From NCBI GenBank assembly GCA_012295275.1, contig CM022665.1, forward strand, positions 20,703,150 through 20,751,649: a stretch of DNA of 48,500 bases, read 5' to 3'. Source of the stretch: Chrysomallon squamiferum. Lineage: Eukaryota; Mollusca; Gastropoda; Neomphalida; Peltospiridae. The notes below the pieces were generated by a model. The model saw only the letters and a program-made list of their open reading frames with translations. It was not told where the DNA came from and searched no databases. Position 1 is the first letter of the stretch; the number at the start of each line of letters is the position of its first letter. Made by a program: the position numbers and the translations under genes. Shown one piece after another: positions 32,981 through 44,843 of this stretch.

Positions 32981-35900
32981 AAGGATGGAAGGATAGACAG
33001 ACAGAATAGTGTACAATAGTGTTGCATAGAGAATGGATGGAACAGACACACAGACAGAATGATGTACAATAGTGTTGTGTAAATAATGGACAGACAGTCA
33101 GACAGTATGATGAATAATAGTTTTGTGTAAATAATGGACAGACACACAGAGAGTATGTTGAATAACAGTGTTGTGTAAATAATGGACAGACAGTATGATG
33201 AATAATAGTGTTGTGTAAATAATGGACAGACAGTATGATGAATAATAGTGTTGTGTAAATAATGGACAGACAGTATGATGAATAATAGTGTTGTGTAAAT
33301 AATGGACAGACACACAGACAGTATGTTGAATAACAGTGTTGTGTAAATAATGGACAGACAGTCAGACAGTATGATGTACAATAGTGTTGTGTAAATAATG
33401 GACAGACAGTATGATGAATAATAGTGTTGTGTAAATAATGGACAGAGTATGATGAATAATAGTGTTGTGTAAATAATGGACAGACAAAGACAGCATGATG
33501 AATAACAGTGTTGTGTAAATAATGGACAGACACACAGAGAGTATGTTGAATAACAGTGTTGTGTAAATAATGGACAGACAGTATGATGAATAATAGTGTT
33601 GTGTAAATAATGAACAGACACACAGACAGTATGATGAATAATAGTGTTGTGTAAATAATGGACAGAGAGTATGATGAATAATAGTGTTGTGTAAATAATG
33701 GACAGACAGACAGTATGATGAATAATAGTGTTGTGTAAATAATGGACAGACAATATGATGAATAATAGTGTTGTGTAAATAATGGACAGACACACAGACA
33801 GTATGATGAATAATAGTGTTGTGTAAATAATGGACAGACACACAGAATATGATGAATAATAGTGTTGTGTAAATAATGGACAGACACACAGACAGTATGA
33901 TGAATAATAGTGTTGTGTATATAATGGACAGACAGTATGATGAATAATAGTGTTGTGTAAATAATGGACAGACACACAGACAGTATGATGAATAATAGTG
34001 TTGTGTAAATAATGGACAGACACACAGACAGTATGATGAACAATAGTGTTGTGTAAATAATGGACAGACACACAGACAGTATGATGAATAATAGTGTTGT
34101 GTAAATAATGGACAGACACACAGACAGTATGATGAATAATAGTGTTGTGTACATAATGGACAGACAAACAGACAGAAGGATGAATAATAGTTTTGTGTAA
34201 ATAATGGACAGACACACAGACAGTACGATGAATAACAGTGTTGTGTAAATAATGGACAGACAGTCAGACAGTATGATGAATAATAGTGTTGTGTAAATAA
34301 TGGACAGACACACAGACAGTATGATGAATAATAGTGTTGTGTAAATAATGGACAGACAGTCAGACAGCATGATGAATAATAGTGTTGTGTAAACAATGGA
34401 CAGACAGTCAGACAGCATGATGAATAATAGTGTTGTGTAAATAATGGACAGACAGTCAGACATCATGATGAATAACAGTGTTGTGTAAATAATGGACAGA
34501 CAGTCAGACAGTATGATGTACAATAGTGTTGTGTAAATAATGGACAGACAGTCAGACAGCATGATGTATCACAGTGTTGTGTAAATAATGGACAGACAGT
34601 CAGACAGTATGATGTACAATAGTGTTGTGTAAATAATGGACAGACACACAGACAGTATGATGAATAATAGTGTTGTGTAAATAATGGACAGACAAACAGA
34701 CAGAAGGATGAATAATAGTTTTGTGTAAATAATGGACAGACACACAGACAGTACAATGAATAACAGTGTTGTGTAAATAATGGACAGACAGTCAGACAGT
34801 ATGATGTACAATAGTGTTGTGTAAATAATGGACAGACAGTCAGACAGCATGATGATGAATCACAGTGTTGTGTAAATAATGGACAGACAGTCAGACAGTA
34901 TGATGTACAATAGTGTTGTGTAAAAATAACAGACAGTCAGACAGCATGATGAATCACAGTGTTGTGTAAATAATGGACAGACAGTCAGACAGTATGATGT
35001 ACAATAGTGTTGTGTAAATAATGGACAGACAGTCAGACAGTATGATGTACAATAGTGTTGTGTAAATAATGGACAGACAGTCAGACAGCATGATGAATAA
35101 TAGTGTTGTGTAAATAATGGACAGACACACAGATAGCATGAATAATAATAGTGTTGTGTAAATAAAGGACAGACAGTATGATGAATAATAGTGTTGTGTA
35201 AATAATGGACAGAGAGTATGATGAATAATAGTGTTGTGTAAATAATGGACAGACACACAGATAGCATGATGAATAATAGTGTTGTGTAAATAATGGACAG
35301 ACAGTATGATGAATAATAGTGTTGTGTAAATAATGGACAGACACACAGACAGTATGATGAATAATAGTGTTGTGTAAATAATGGACAGACACACAGACAG
35401 CATGAATAATAATAGTGTTGTGTAAATAATGGACAGACAGTCAGACAGTATGATGAATAATAGTGTTGTGTAAATAATGGACAGACAGTCAGACAGCATG
35501 ATGAATAATAGTGTTGTGTAAATAATGGACAGACACACAGACAGCATGAATAACAGTGTTGTGTAAATAATGGACAGACACACAGACAGCATGAATAATA
35601 GTGTTGTGTAAATAATGGACAGACAGACAGACAGTATGATGAATAATAGTGTTGTGTAAATAATGGACAGAGAGTATGATGAATAATAGTGTTGTGTAAA
35701 TAATGGACAGAGAGTATGATGAATAATAGTGTTGTGTAAATAATGGACAGACAAACAGACAGAAGGATGAATAATAGTGTTGTGTAAATAATGGACAGAC
35801 ACACAGACAGCATGAATAATAATAGTGTTGTGTAAATAATGGACAGACACACAGACAGTATGATGAATAATAGTGTTGTGTAAATAATGGACAGACAGAC

Positions 35901-36312
35901 AGACAGTATGATGAATAATAGTGTTGTGTAAATAATGGACAGACACACAGACAGCATGAATAATAATAGTGTTGTGTAAATAATGGACAGACACACAGAC
36001 AGTATGATGAATAATAGTGTTGTGTAAATAATGGACAGACAGTATGATGAATAATAGTGTTGTGTAAATAATGGACAGACACACAGAGAGTATGATGAAT
36101 AACAGTGTTGTGTAAATAATGGACAGACAGTATGATGAATAATAGTGTAAATAATGGACAGACAGTATATGAATAATAGTGTTGTGTAAATAATGGACAG
36201 ACAGTCAGACAGCATGATGAATAACAGTGTTGTGTAAATAATGGACAGACAGTATGATGAATAATAGTGTTGTGTAAATAATGGACAGACAAACAGACAG
36301 AAGGATGGAAGG
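32981..36312. repeat. 3.3-kb satellite array of 40/48-bp units
   Basis: By length, roughly 70 units. Each has GATGAATAATAGTG then TTGTGTAAATAATGGACAGA. Two length classes alternate irregularly: 40 bp (one ACAG between units) and 48 bp (insert CACACAGA or GTCAGACA). Subtypes ending CAGCATG, AGAGTATG, AGAAGGATG and ATGTACAATAG recur in local groups, suggesting higher-order copying. The word AAGGATGGAAGG marks both ends (32981-32992 and 36301-36312). The reverse strand of the 40-bp unit contains no stop triplet, so minus-strand ORFs of up to 539 codons are not genes. Confidence 0.95.
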
Positions 36313-36589
36313 TACAACAGTGATTTGTAAAGAGGGTCATAATAAAGAACAGCATGAAAATTATAAAAAAGTAAATAAAAATATATAAGAAAATAAATAA
36401 AACTGTTTGGAAAGTAAATAGCATTACATAATAAGTAAAAGAAATTATATAAAAAGTAAATATAATTTATAAAAATTAAATAAAATTATATATGGAGAGT
36501 AAATAAAATTATACAGAAATAACAATTATATAAAAGGTAAGTAACATTATATAAGAAGTAAATAATAAAAATCGGAGAATGACCATGTG

Positions 36590-36801
36590 TATGTCTGTGT
36601 GCATGTGTTTATATGTGTCTGTTTCAGTTTAAAACCAAATTAGTAATGTACATATAAACATACATATAATAATTTAAAAAACATAACGCACAGATGTCTG
36701 TATGTATGTGTGTGTTTGTGTAACTGAGTTTAAAATAAAAATAATAATATAAATAAATAAATAAATATAATTCTAAATAATAATCACAGTGCTCAGATAT
36801 C

Positions 36802-36833
<32 letters not shown>

Positions 36834-37075
36834 TGTGAGTTTGAAATAAAATTAATTCAATGTAAATACAGAAATAAATATAATACTTAAAACAAAAGAC
36901 AATCAGAACATGGAGGTGTCTGTATTTGTATGTCTGTGTTTGTACAAGTGAGTGTCTCTGTGTGTGTGTGTGTGTGTGTGTGTCTTCAAAATCAAAATAA
37001 CATTGTAAATACAGAAATAAATATAATACTTAAAAAAACAATAAAAACAGAGAGGTTGTCTGTATGTGTACATTA
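36590..37075. repeat. 143-bp tandem repeat, about 3-4 copies
   Basis: TGTAAATACAGAAATAAATA followed by TAATACTTAAAA recurs at 36861 and 37004 (143 bp apart). Each copy is followed by CAGA-(GG)TGTCTGTAT and a (TG)n run. An older copy lies around 36700-36790. Confidence 0.8.
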
Positions 37076-37199
37076 CACCTGTTTGATAATCAAGTCTGTT
37101 TATCATCTCGCTAGGGACCCTTTAAGAGAGAAAGTTGACAGTGACTAACAAAAGTGAACAATCTCTCCAGCTCATACATCTCAGTCAACCAGTCGGTAA

Positions 37200-37392
37200 T
37201 CACTATTTGAGAGACGCTTTCCCTTTGTCAATCATTTTGCTGTTGTCACCGTCCAGGTGTTTCCACTGGATATTGGTAATTCTAAATTGTGGAGTGTCAT
37301 GAAAAATGTTCATCAAAGATTAAGATTTGCTGAGGTCATGGATTATCTTGACCCTTTATTTTTACTCATGAAGGAGAAGAAGGAATAAGCGG
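37200..37392 (+). other. open plus-strand frame, possible exon
   Basis: A frame from just after a TAA (37198-37200) stays open about 63 codons to TAA (37385-37387). It reads RRFPFVNHFAVVTVQVFPLD, IGNSKLWSVMKNVHQRLRFA and EVMDYLDPLFLLMKEKKE. A moderate acceptor, GCTGTTGTCACCGTCCAG, could start an exon at 37256 in phase 0. Composition differs from the AT-rich surroundings. It could equally be a conserved non-coding element. Confidence 0.25.
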
Positions 37393-37406
37393 CAGACATT
37401 CCCCGA

Positions 37407-37559
37407 ATGGGGAGAAATTGTTTTGTGCATGCGTTCCTTTTCTGGACTTGCAGAAGGCCTCCAGCTCTCTTAGATCCTTTTATTTGGGTATTATCGATGC
37501 ATGAGAAGTGGGCAGAGCTTTGTGATTACTGCTCACACAATGGAAGCAATAAAAGTTAA
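37407..37559 (+). CDS. possible 50-aa micro-ORF or exon
   Basis: ATG at 37407 opens MGRNCFVHAFLFWTCRRPPA, LLDPFIWVLSMHEKWAELCD, YCSHNGSNKS and TAA at 37557. It is rich in Trp and Cys, residues rare in AT-driven chance frames. An alternative exon start is after GCGTTCCTTTTCTGGACTTGCAG (37453), where the same frame continues. No Kozak purine at -3. Unknown product. Confidence 0.25.
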   Translation: MGRNCFVHAFLFWTCRRPPALLDPFIWVLSMHEKWAELCDYCSHNGSNKS

Positions 37560-38150
37560 TTGTGAGTGGTTTTGAGGCAGAGAGGACATTTAGAACATAC
37601 ACTTAGCTGCCGTGAAAGAAAATGAGGCGTATAGTCTTAAAACTCTTGAGAGCATGTCCACATCAAATGAACAGCAGGCCAAGCACAAAATACAGCTTAG
37701 AACGAAGAAAAAAAATATAACGTCAAGAGCAATTTAAGTTTTTTTTTTCACCTTCTGTTTGTATAAATAATCAGCAAAGACTGAGGCTGTGGGGAAATGT
37801 ATGGCATCCTTTCACTGAGCACAACAATGAGAAGGAGGTATCTTCAAAACAAACACGAGGTGAAAAGTTTGTCAAATAACTGACAACATGAGAAACATGC
37901 AAATCCATAAATAATTGAAATGTGACCAGTGCCAGTACCGGTCCATCTGGTTTCCTGTTTTTGTCATTTTGAATATGGAAAATATTCAGTTTTTTAGATT
38001 TGTTTTATTAATGAAATATTTGTCATTGTGACTTAATTACAGAACAGAATTCAAATTTCCAATTATAAGTTTAATAATAAATTATTAAATAAAAATTAAT
38101 AAATAAAATATATTTTTAAACTGATAAATTATTACAGAAGAAAAAAAAAA

Positions 38151-38189
<39 letters not shown>

Positions 38190-38640
38190 AGATGTAAATA
38201 AATAAAAATAATAATAAACATTTTAAATTTCAAAAAAAAAAAAAAGAAATAATAGAAAAAGGATAAAATTAAAAATTGTAAATTATGCTCCTAATAAAAT
38301 AATTATTGAACAAAATAAAATAAAATAAATTATAAACAAATAAAACTGTTATAAATATTGTCATGTTGAATACATCCAAAAAAAACCCCAAAACAACTTA
38401 GTGAATATTATATAACTATCTTTCTTTTTTTTCTTTTTTTTAAAGATATAAATAAAATTTCAACAGTAGACAAAAAAAAAAAAAAATTATAAGTTAACTT
38501 GGTCAAAAATCCCAGATCTGAGCTATAATTTCACTCAAAAATGAAACTTGAGCAATAAAACATCTATATTTCTGTCAAAGACTGTCTAACACAAACAAAA
38601 CTTCTAAGAGAATTTATGGCCATGACCAGATGACTTCACA
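37560..38640. other. unique DNA grading into AT-rich repeats
   Basis: 37560-37990 is still mixed composition, with no clear frame. From 38000 it is AT-rich, with (AAAT)n at about 38149-38190. Confidence 0.5.
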
Positions 38641-38667
38641 AAATATCTTAAAAGCATGATGTGAGTA

Positions 38668-38668
38668 T

Positions 38669-38720
<52 letters not shown>
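38668..38720. repeat. (AAT)n microsatellite
   Basis: About 50 nt of AAT repeats. Confidence 0.95.
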
Positions 38721-38721
<1 letters not shown>

Positions 38722-38944
38722 TAAATATTACAAAATCCAGATATCACTGATAATGTCAGGATGATCTAGAAGTTTAATAAAATGTTTAAAAGTTTGATAA
38801 TAAAAAATAAAAGTTCATTATGAACTTTCCTGTCTCTATATATAGAAAATTAATCTGAATAAAAGTTTTTAAAGAATAAAAATAAAGATTTTGCAACTTA
38901 TCACATTTCATATTTTTTTGTATTTCAACTTTCCATAATTAATA

Positions 38945-39080
38945 CAGGAGAGAGAGGTGGAAGATGGGCACACAGATAGAAAGACAGACAAACAGAAAGA
39001 GAGAAAAGGATAGAGAAAGAAAGACAAACTGAGAGAGAGACACAGAAAAAGAAAGTCAGTGAAAGAGAGACTAGATTAGT
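38945..39080. repeat. purine-rich GAGA/GACA block
   Basis: AGAGAGAGG, AGAAAGACAGACAAACAGAA and GAGAGAGAC words make a polypurine-biased strand of about 130 nt. Confidence 0.8.
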
Positions 39081-39689
39081 CTCTGCTTCAAATATCCCAC
39101 CCAATAATAATAAAACTGACAATAAAAATATCATCATCTTTCAGACAAAACTATTTCACAAAAATCAGCTTGGCATATAACATTCACTCTGACCTAACCA
39201 AATAATTAACAAACCATTGTAAAATACAAAGATTTAATCATAAGTTAACATAAAATTAAAATCCACTACTAAAAATAACAAAAAAAAATGGTAAAAAGTT
39301 ACCTGTTAAATTTCTCAGTATCACTGTTTTTCTATTATCAAGACTGGAACTGTACTGAAAAACTATGATATTATGAATAATATCCAAATAACTCTGTATA
39401 AAGGAATAAAAAAAAAAAATGTTGCAAATGAAAGGACAGATATATCTGTGAAAGTAATGACAAAAATAAGAGAGGATATATATAAAAAAAACATCTTGTG
39501 ACAGACAGGAGGACAGACAGACATGTATTGAGTTACAAACAGAGTGAAATCTGAACTTAACAAAACAGTGAAAGAAACTGACACACTTTCTGTATTACAC
39601 TTGTTGTTGTTTTTTTCTTATAGAAATTTATATCCACCCATTCCCTGACAACAGTAATATCCATCTCACAGTTCCACTTGAGTGCTGAT

Positions 39690-41110
39690 ATATCCTGTAC
39701 TACCAGTAATAACACTCTATATTATTAGAAATAACACTGTCTTATATTACTGGTAATAACACTATCTTATATTACTAGAAATGATACTACCTTATATTAC
39801 TAGAAATGATACTATCTTATATTACTAGAAATAACACTACCTTATATTACTTGTAATAACACTACCTTATATTACTAGTAATAACACTACTTTATATTAC
39901 TAGTAATAACACTACCTTATATTACTAGTAATAACACTACCTTATATTACTAGTAATAACACTGTCTTATATTACTACTAGTAACATACTAGTAATAACA
40001 CTGTCTTATATTACTAGTAATACCACTACCTTATATTACTAGTAACTTATATTACCTTATATATTACTAGAAATAACACTATCTTATATTACTAGTAATA
40101 ACACTACCTTATATTACTAGTAATAACTTCTTATATTACTAGTAAATAACTACCTTATATTACTTTAATACTGTCTTATATTACTAGTAATAACACTATA
40201 TCTTATTATCTTACTAGTAATAACACTATTTATATTACTAGTAATAAACTCTATATATTACTAGTAATAAAACTACTTTATATTACTAGTAATAACACTG
40301 TCTTTATATTACTAGTAACAACTGTCTACCTTATATTATTAAATAGCTCCAGTTTTAATCTATCATATATTACTAGCAAAACAACTAACTCTACTACCTT
40401 ATATTACTAGTAATAACACTATCTTATATTATATTACTTATAATAAGTCTAACCTTATATTACTAGAAATAACACTACCTTATATTACTTGTAACAACTC
40501 TACCTTATATTACTAGTAATAACACTACCTTATATTACTAGAAATAACATTACTTTATATTACTAGTAATAACACTACCTTATGTTACTCGTAATATCAT
40601 TATTTTATGTTATTGGTAACAACTCTACCTTATATTACTAGAAATAACACTACTTTATATTACTAGTAATAACACTATCTTATATTATATACATTACTAG
40701 TAATAACATATATATTATTAGAAATAGCTCCAGTTTTAATACTATCATATATTACTAGCAAAAACAGTCTTATTTATTACTAGAAATAACACTATCTTAT
40801 ATTACTAGTAATAACTTTATCATATATTACAAGTAATAAAAGAACATTGCTAGTAATAAAACAAATATTACCATAATAACACAAATATTACTAGAAATAA
40901 ACTTCCATATATTACTAGTAATAACTCATATATAACTAATTTTAATACTATCATATATTACTGGCAATAACATATATTACATTTAATAACTATCATATAT
41001 AACTAGTTATAACAGTCATACATTGCTAGAAATAACTGTATCATATATTACTAGCAATAACACATTACATTTAATAACTAGCATATATAACTAGTAATAA
41101 CATGACCCAT
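39690..41110. repeat. 25-bp array with ATTACTAGTAAT palindromic core
   Basis: Units approximate TTATATTACTAGTAATAACA followed by CTACC (25 bp). The core ATTACTAGTAAT is its own reverse complement and is the best-conserved part. The variant ATTACTAGAAAT is interspersed. Units decay and change length toward the right (40.8-41.1 kb), leaving only the core words. Confidence 0.9.
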
Positions 41111-41119
41111 ATATTTAAA

Positions 41120-41636
41120 AATACAGTGAAAAATTACAAACAAGCAGATGCATCATCATCATATAATAATTAAACCAAAAATCACCTCACATATTATTAC
41201 TAATAAACCATAGTAAACCTAGCATATATATATATCACTATTAATACAAACACAATCAAACATTACTTTTAATGAAACAGTCATCAAGTCATAAAACTGT
41301 TTTGTACATTACTATTAATAAAATTATCTTAGATATTATTGGTAATGAAACCACCAATATATTTACAGATATAATGTTTTAACAAACTCAACCATAACAT
41401 ATCAAACTCAACAATATGACAAAAATCAACCAGAATATATTAACAAATTTAACCATAACAAAAAATTCAACCATACTATATTAAGAAATTCAACCACAAC
41501 ACTTCAGTGATAAAATTCACCATACAGTATTTTAACAGAAACTGAAACATGGATGTATGTATATATAAAAACAGACATTATTTTTGGAAATCTGGTTAAT
41601 TAATAATGGGCTATATACTGTAAAAAAAAAAAAAAA

Positions 41637-41640
<4 letters not shown>
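41120..41640. other. AT/CA-rich DNA with AACCATAAC-type words
   Basis: From 41380 to 41520 the words AAATTCAACCATA and ATATTAACAAA recur loosely. No gene signal. Confidence 0.5.
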
Positions 41641-41686
<46 letters not shown>

Positions 41687-41690
41687 CAAT
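41639..41690. repeat. (AAT)n microsatellite
   Basis: About 50 nt of AAT preceded by an A-run. Confidence 0.95.
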
Positions 41691-41755
41691 AAAGATAATC
41701 CTAGTGAAAACTACTTGTAATACTAACAGGCAGGGAGATATTGTAATCCCCTCAC

Positions 41756-41845
41756 CCACTCGAGATGACAACAATCCTTACAGCCCAGTGATACATTTAC
41801 ACCAAAAAGTGAAAAATGCGATCTTAAAAACCTGCAACATGGACA
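41756..41845 (-). CDS. putative 90-nt Cys-rich exon
   Basis: Minus-strand acceptor AAGTGTAATCTCCTTCAG precedes 41845. The frame then reads CPCCRFLRSHFSLFGVNVSL and GCKDCCHLEW over exactly 30 codons. It ends at donor AGTGG|GTGAGG (41756/41755). The exon is symmetric, phase 0 in and out. Six cysteines in 30 residues resemble the CC/CxxC style of the exons at 9583 and 12696, so it might belong to the same minus-strand gene. No connecting exon was found. The frame also reads through both borders (41723-41944), so splicing is not proven. Confidence 0.35.
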
Positions 41846-42294
41846 CTGAAGGAGATTACACTTATAACATATACTACTTATTTCCTTTCTGCTAATCTGC
41901 ACACACTCCAACCAACACAAAACAACACCACTCTTGAAGACCATCTACCTTCAACTTAGTAGCGGATTAGAATGTGAGATATCTTCAGCTAAGCTAAAAG
42001 ACAAACATAGATGATTTTTTCACTGCACGGAGAAGCTGTTTACTGGTGACCTAATCTGAGCAGAATATTTGCAGTAACACTTGTAAATCTCTAAAACAAA
42101 TAGCAGATAATCTCTGTAGTAGAACATCGATGTTGTGCCAAACAGTTTGTTATCCATTGATGTTAAAATGTATGTGTTTTAATAGATTGATGATTTAAAG
42201 AGGGTTGGTTTTTTTTGTTGTTGGTTTTTTAAGAATGTGCCTTATCATATGTATTTATTCATACATGTGTGTGTCTCTGCATATGCATTAATAT

Positions 42295-42765
42295 TCATCT
42301 CAACATGTACTTATATGTATATATATATACATATATAGATACACATACATAAAACACACAAACACACACACACACACACACATACATATATACATACACA
42401 CACATAATATATATAATACATACAAATACACTAACACACAAACATACGTTACAAACATTCATACATACATATACATTCATGCATACATACATACATACAT
42501 ATATACATACATACATACATACATACTTTCATGCATACATACAAATACACACATACATACATTCATACATACAAACATACATACACACAAACAAATATAT
42601 ATACATACATACATACATACATACATGCATGCATGCATACATATAAATATATAAATACACACACATGGACATATATAGATACACACATATATGCACTTAT
42701 TTTATTTAAAAGTAAGCTATATAGATACATACATACATACATACATTCATACATTATTTTTTCCA
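42295..42765. repeat. (ACAT)n/(ATAC)n tetranucleotide region
   Basis: ACATACATAC repeats with CA, TA and GCAT interruptions on the plus strand. Frames rich in Tyr/Val/Cys/Met are artefacts. Confidence 0.95.
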
Positions 42766-42819
42766 TTTTGCACAACTGTCTCACCACAGAACACTTAGTT
42801 ATAAAGACTGAGTAATACC

Positions 42820-44030
42820 ACATATTTCATTTTTTTTGTGATATCAAATAGGATGTTTTAATGATTTCAAATTTACAGAATAACATTTTGAAATAATTTA
42901 TTTAATTTTACATTTAAAATTGATTACTGTAACTAAAATTAGAATAATAAAGACAAAAAGGTTTTTATTTTTTATTTTTTTATTTATTATTTTTTTATTT
43001 ATTTTTTTTTTTTATTATTATCATTATTATTTTGTATTATTAATATTATTAATATATTTTTTAAATTATTCTTTTTATTTATTTATTTATTTATATTTTT
43101 TTTTTTTTTTTTACCCCTGATGGAATCAGAGCAGATCTAGAATTTCTTTTTCCTTTCAGTCAGTGCACATTTTAATAGAATGACTTTATTTATAACCTCA
43201 AAATAGATTTTTACTACCAGTAAATGACAAGTTTACAATTTTATTATTTTTCATTTATAACAACTTCCTTCACTATTTTTGATTTTCCATCTCACATTAG
43301 AAATTAAAGTTTCTTTCATCACTTTTAGATAAATATTTTATACTTTATTTATCTTATTGCTTGTTTAAAAATGTGACATTTTAATATTCAATTATCATCA
43401 GCAAGATTGTTTTTTAATATTTTAAATTAAATTTTTTTTTTTTTTTTTACAAACGTTTTAGCGAGTAATATATATGAATTCAGTCTACATAGAATATAAA
43501 AATTTTAGAAAAACAATTTAAAAAATCTTTGAACTCAGTCTTTTACGTTCATGTGTAACTGATAACACGCAGGTACGTACCAATATTAAAGACATAAAGA
43601 AATGAATTTAATATTTGTATATCAACACACTTTTAAATAACACAACATGGCTGATAATTTCTTGTAAATATCTACACTGGCCATACCACCATGGTGCTCA
43701 AATCTTGAAAAATAAATTTTAAAAACAGACTTTTAAAAGTCAAGAAATAAAAATAACAAAAATATATCAAATAATAATAATAACAAAAATAATAAAAGAA
43801 GTAAAATAAAAAGTAATAATAATGTGTTAAATGCTTTCTTAGAAAATATTTAAATCCCCAATTAAAAAATAATTAAATCCAGTTTATTACAACTTTACCT
43901 TTTTACCTGAATTTAATGAGAAGTTTGTTTTAACTTGGATCAAATTTAACATTTTTTATTAGATAAGAAGAAAAGCAGTGTTTTTTTTTTTAAATTTATC
44001 TGTAACACTCTGAATAAAAAAATTAATTTT
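42820..44030. other. AT-rich DNA with TTTA and T-runs
   Basis: T-rich block 42960-43115, T-runs at about 43432-43449 and 44024-44047. No exon. Confidence 0.6.
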
Positions 44031-44046
44031 TTTTTTTTTTTTTTTT

Positions 44047-44062
44047 TATATATTATTATTAT

Positions 44063-44128
<66 letters not shown>

Positions 44129-44140
44129 CAGCAGTATTTA
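44047..44140. repeat. (TTA)n-(GTA)n block
   Basis: ATTATTATTATT changes to a long (AGT)n run and ends AGCAGCAGTATT. The order of motifs is the same as in the block at 3422-3535. Confidence 0.95.
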
Positions 44141-44410
44141 GTTATTTATTTAGTGGGGGTTGTTGTGTTGTTAAAAAGTCGACACAGTCTTCCATTTGAT
44201 TGTTTTATTTGTTTCCTAATGCTTTGCTAATGATAAGGTATGATAATAATTTAATGAGATATTTAAATGTCTGCATGTTGGAGTTTTTGTCTTTTGAGTA
44301 CTCAGAACTCTTACACATAAATAATCACAAGAAATCATTTTCTTTTCTCCCTTGAATGAGTGTAATGTGGTATGTGTGTATGTGTGTCTGTGTGTTTATA
44401 TACATCTACA

Positions 44411-44750
44411 TAAATTAATAGTTATGAAAATACACAGATTTATCTTTGAAAAAGAAATATTAATAAGTTAATACAAAAATATTTTTCTCATTAAAGTATA
44501 TGATAAAAGAAAATTATATATATATATATATATATATTTAAAAAGTTGTTTTATATATTTATATAGATATAAAACAACTGTTTAAATTTACCTGTAAATT
44601 AATATTTATGAAAACACACAGATATATCTTTGAAAAACAAATATTAATAAAATAATACTAAAATATCTTTCTCATTAAAATGTATAAAACAAATTAAAAT
44701 AATATATTTTAAATAAGAACATACCTGTTTGAATTTACCTGTGAAAATCT
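44411..44750. repeat. imperfect tandem duplication, about 184 bp
   Basis: TAAATTAATA-GTTATGAAAA followed by ACACAGAT, TATCTTTGAA and TTCTCATTAAA occurs at 44411 and again at 44595. ACTGTTTAAATTTACCTGT (44577) is echoed by CCTGTTTGAATTTACCTGT (about 44726). Confidence 0.75.
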
Positions 44751-44843
44751 AACGACAGGTGAATGTTACTGGAAGATAACAAGGTATCTATATTAGTTTA
44801 CACAGGTAGCCGATGTTGTTATTACTTTTCAAAAATGGCTTAC

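Noticed and set aside
32943-36312. CRISPR-like alternation of constant and variable parts in the 3.3-kb array
   Set aside because: The variable parts are only a few recurring words, unit spacing is 40/48 bp, and there are no unique spacers. This is a eukaryotic satellite.
32943-36424. Minus-strand ORFs of 311-539 codons with CLSIIYTTLLFI/VHYLHNTIIHH repeats
   Set aside because: They are the 40/48-bp satellite read in all three frames. The unit has no stops on that strand and 40-bp units rotate the frame, so no single protein is maintained.
42295-42823. Tyr/Val/Cys/Met-rich and Thr/His-rich ORFs
   Set aside because: (ACAT)n tetranucleotide region.
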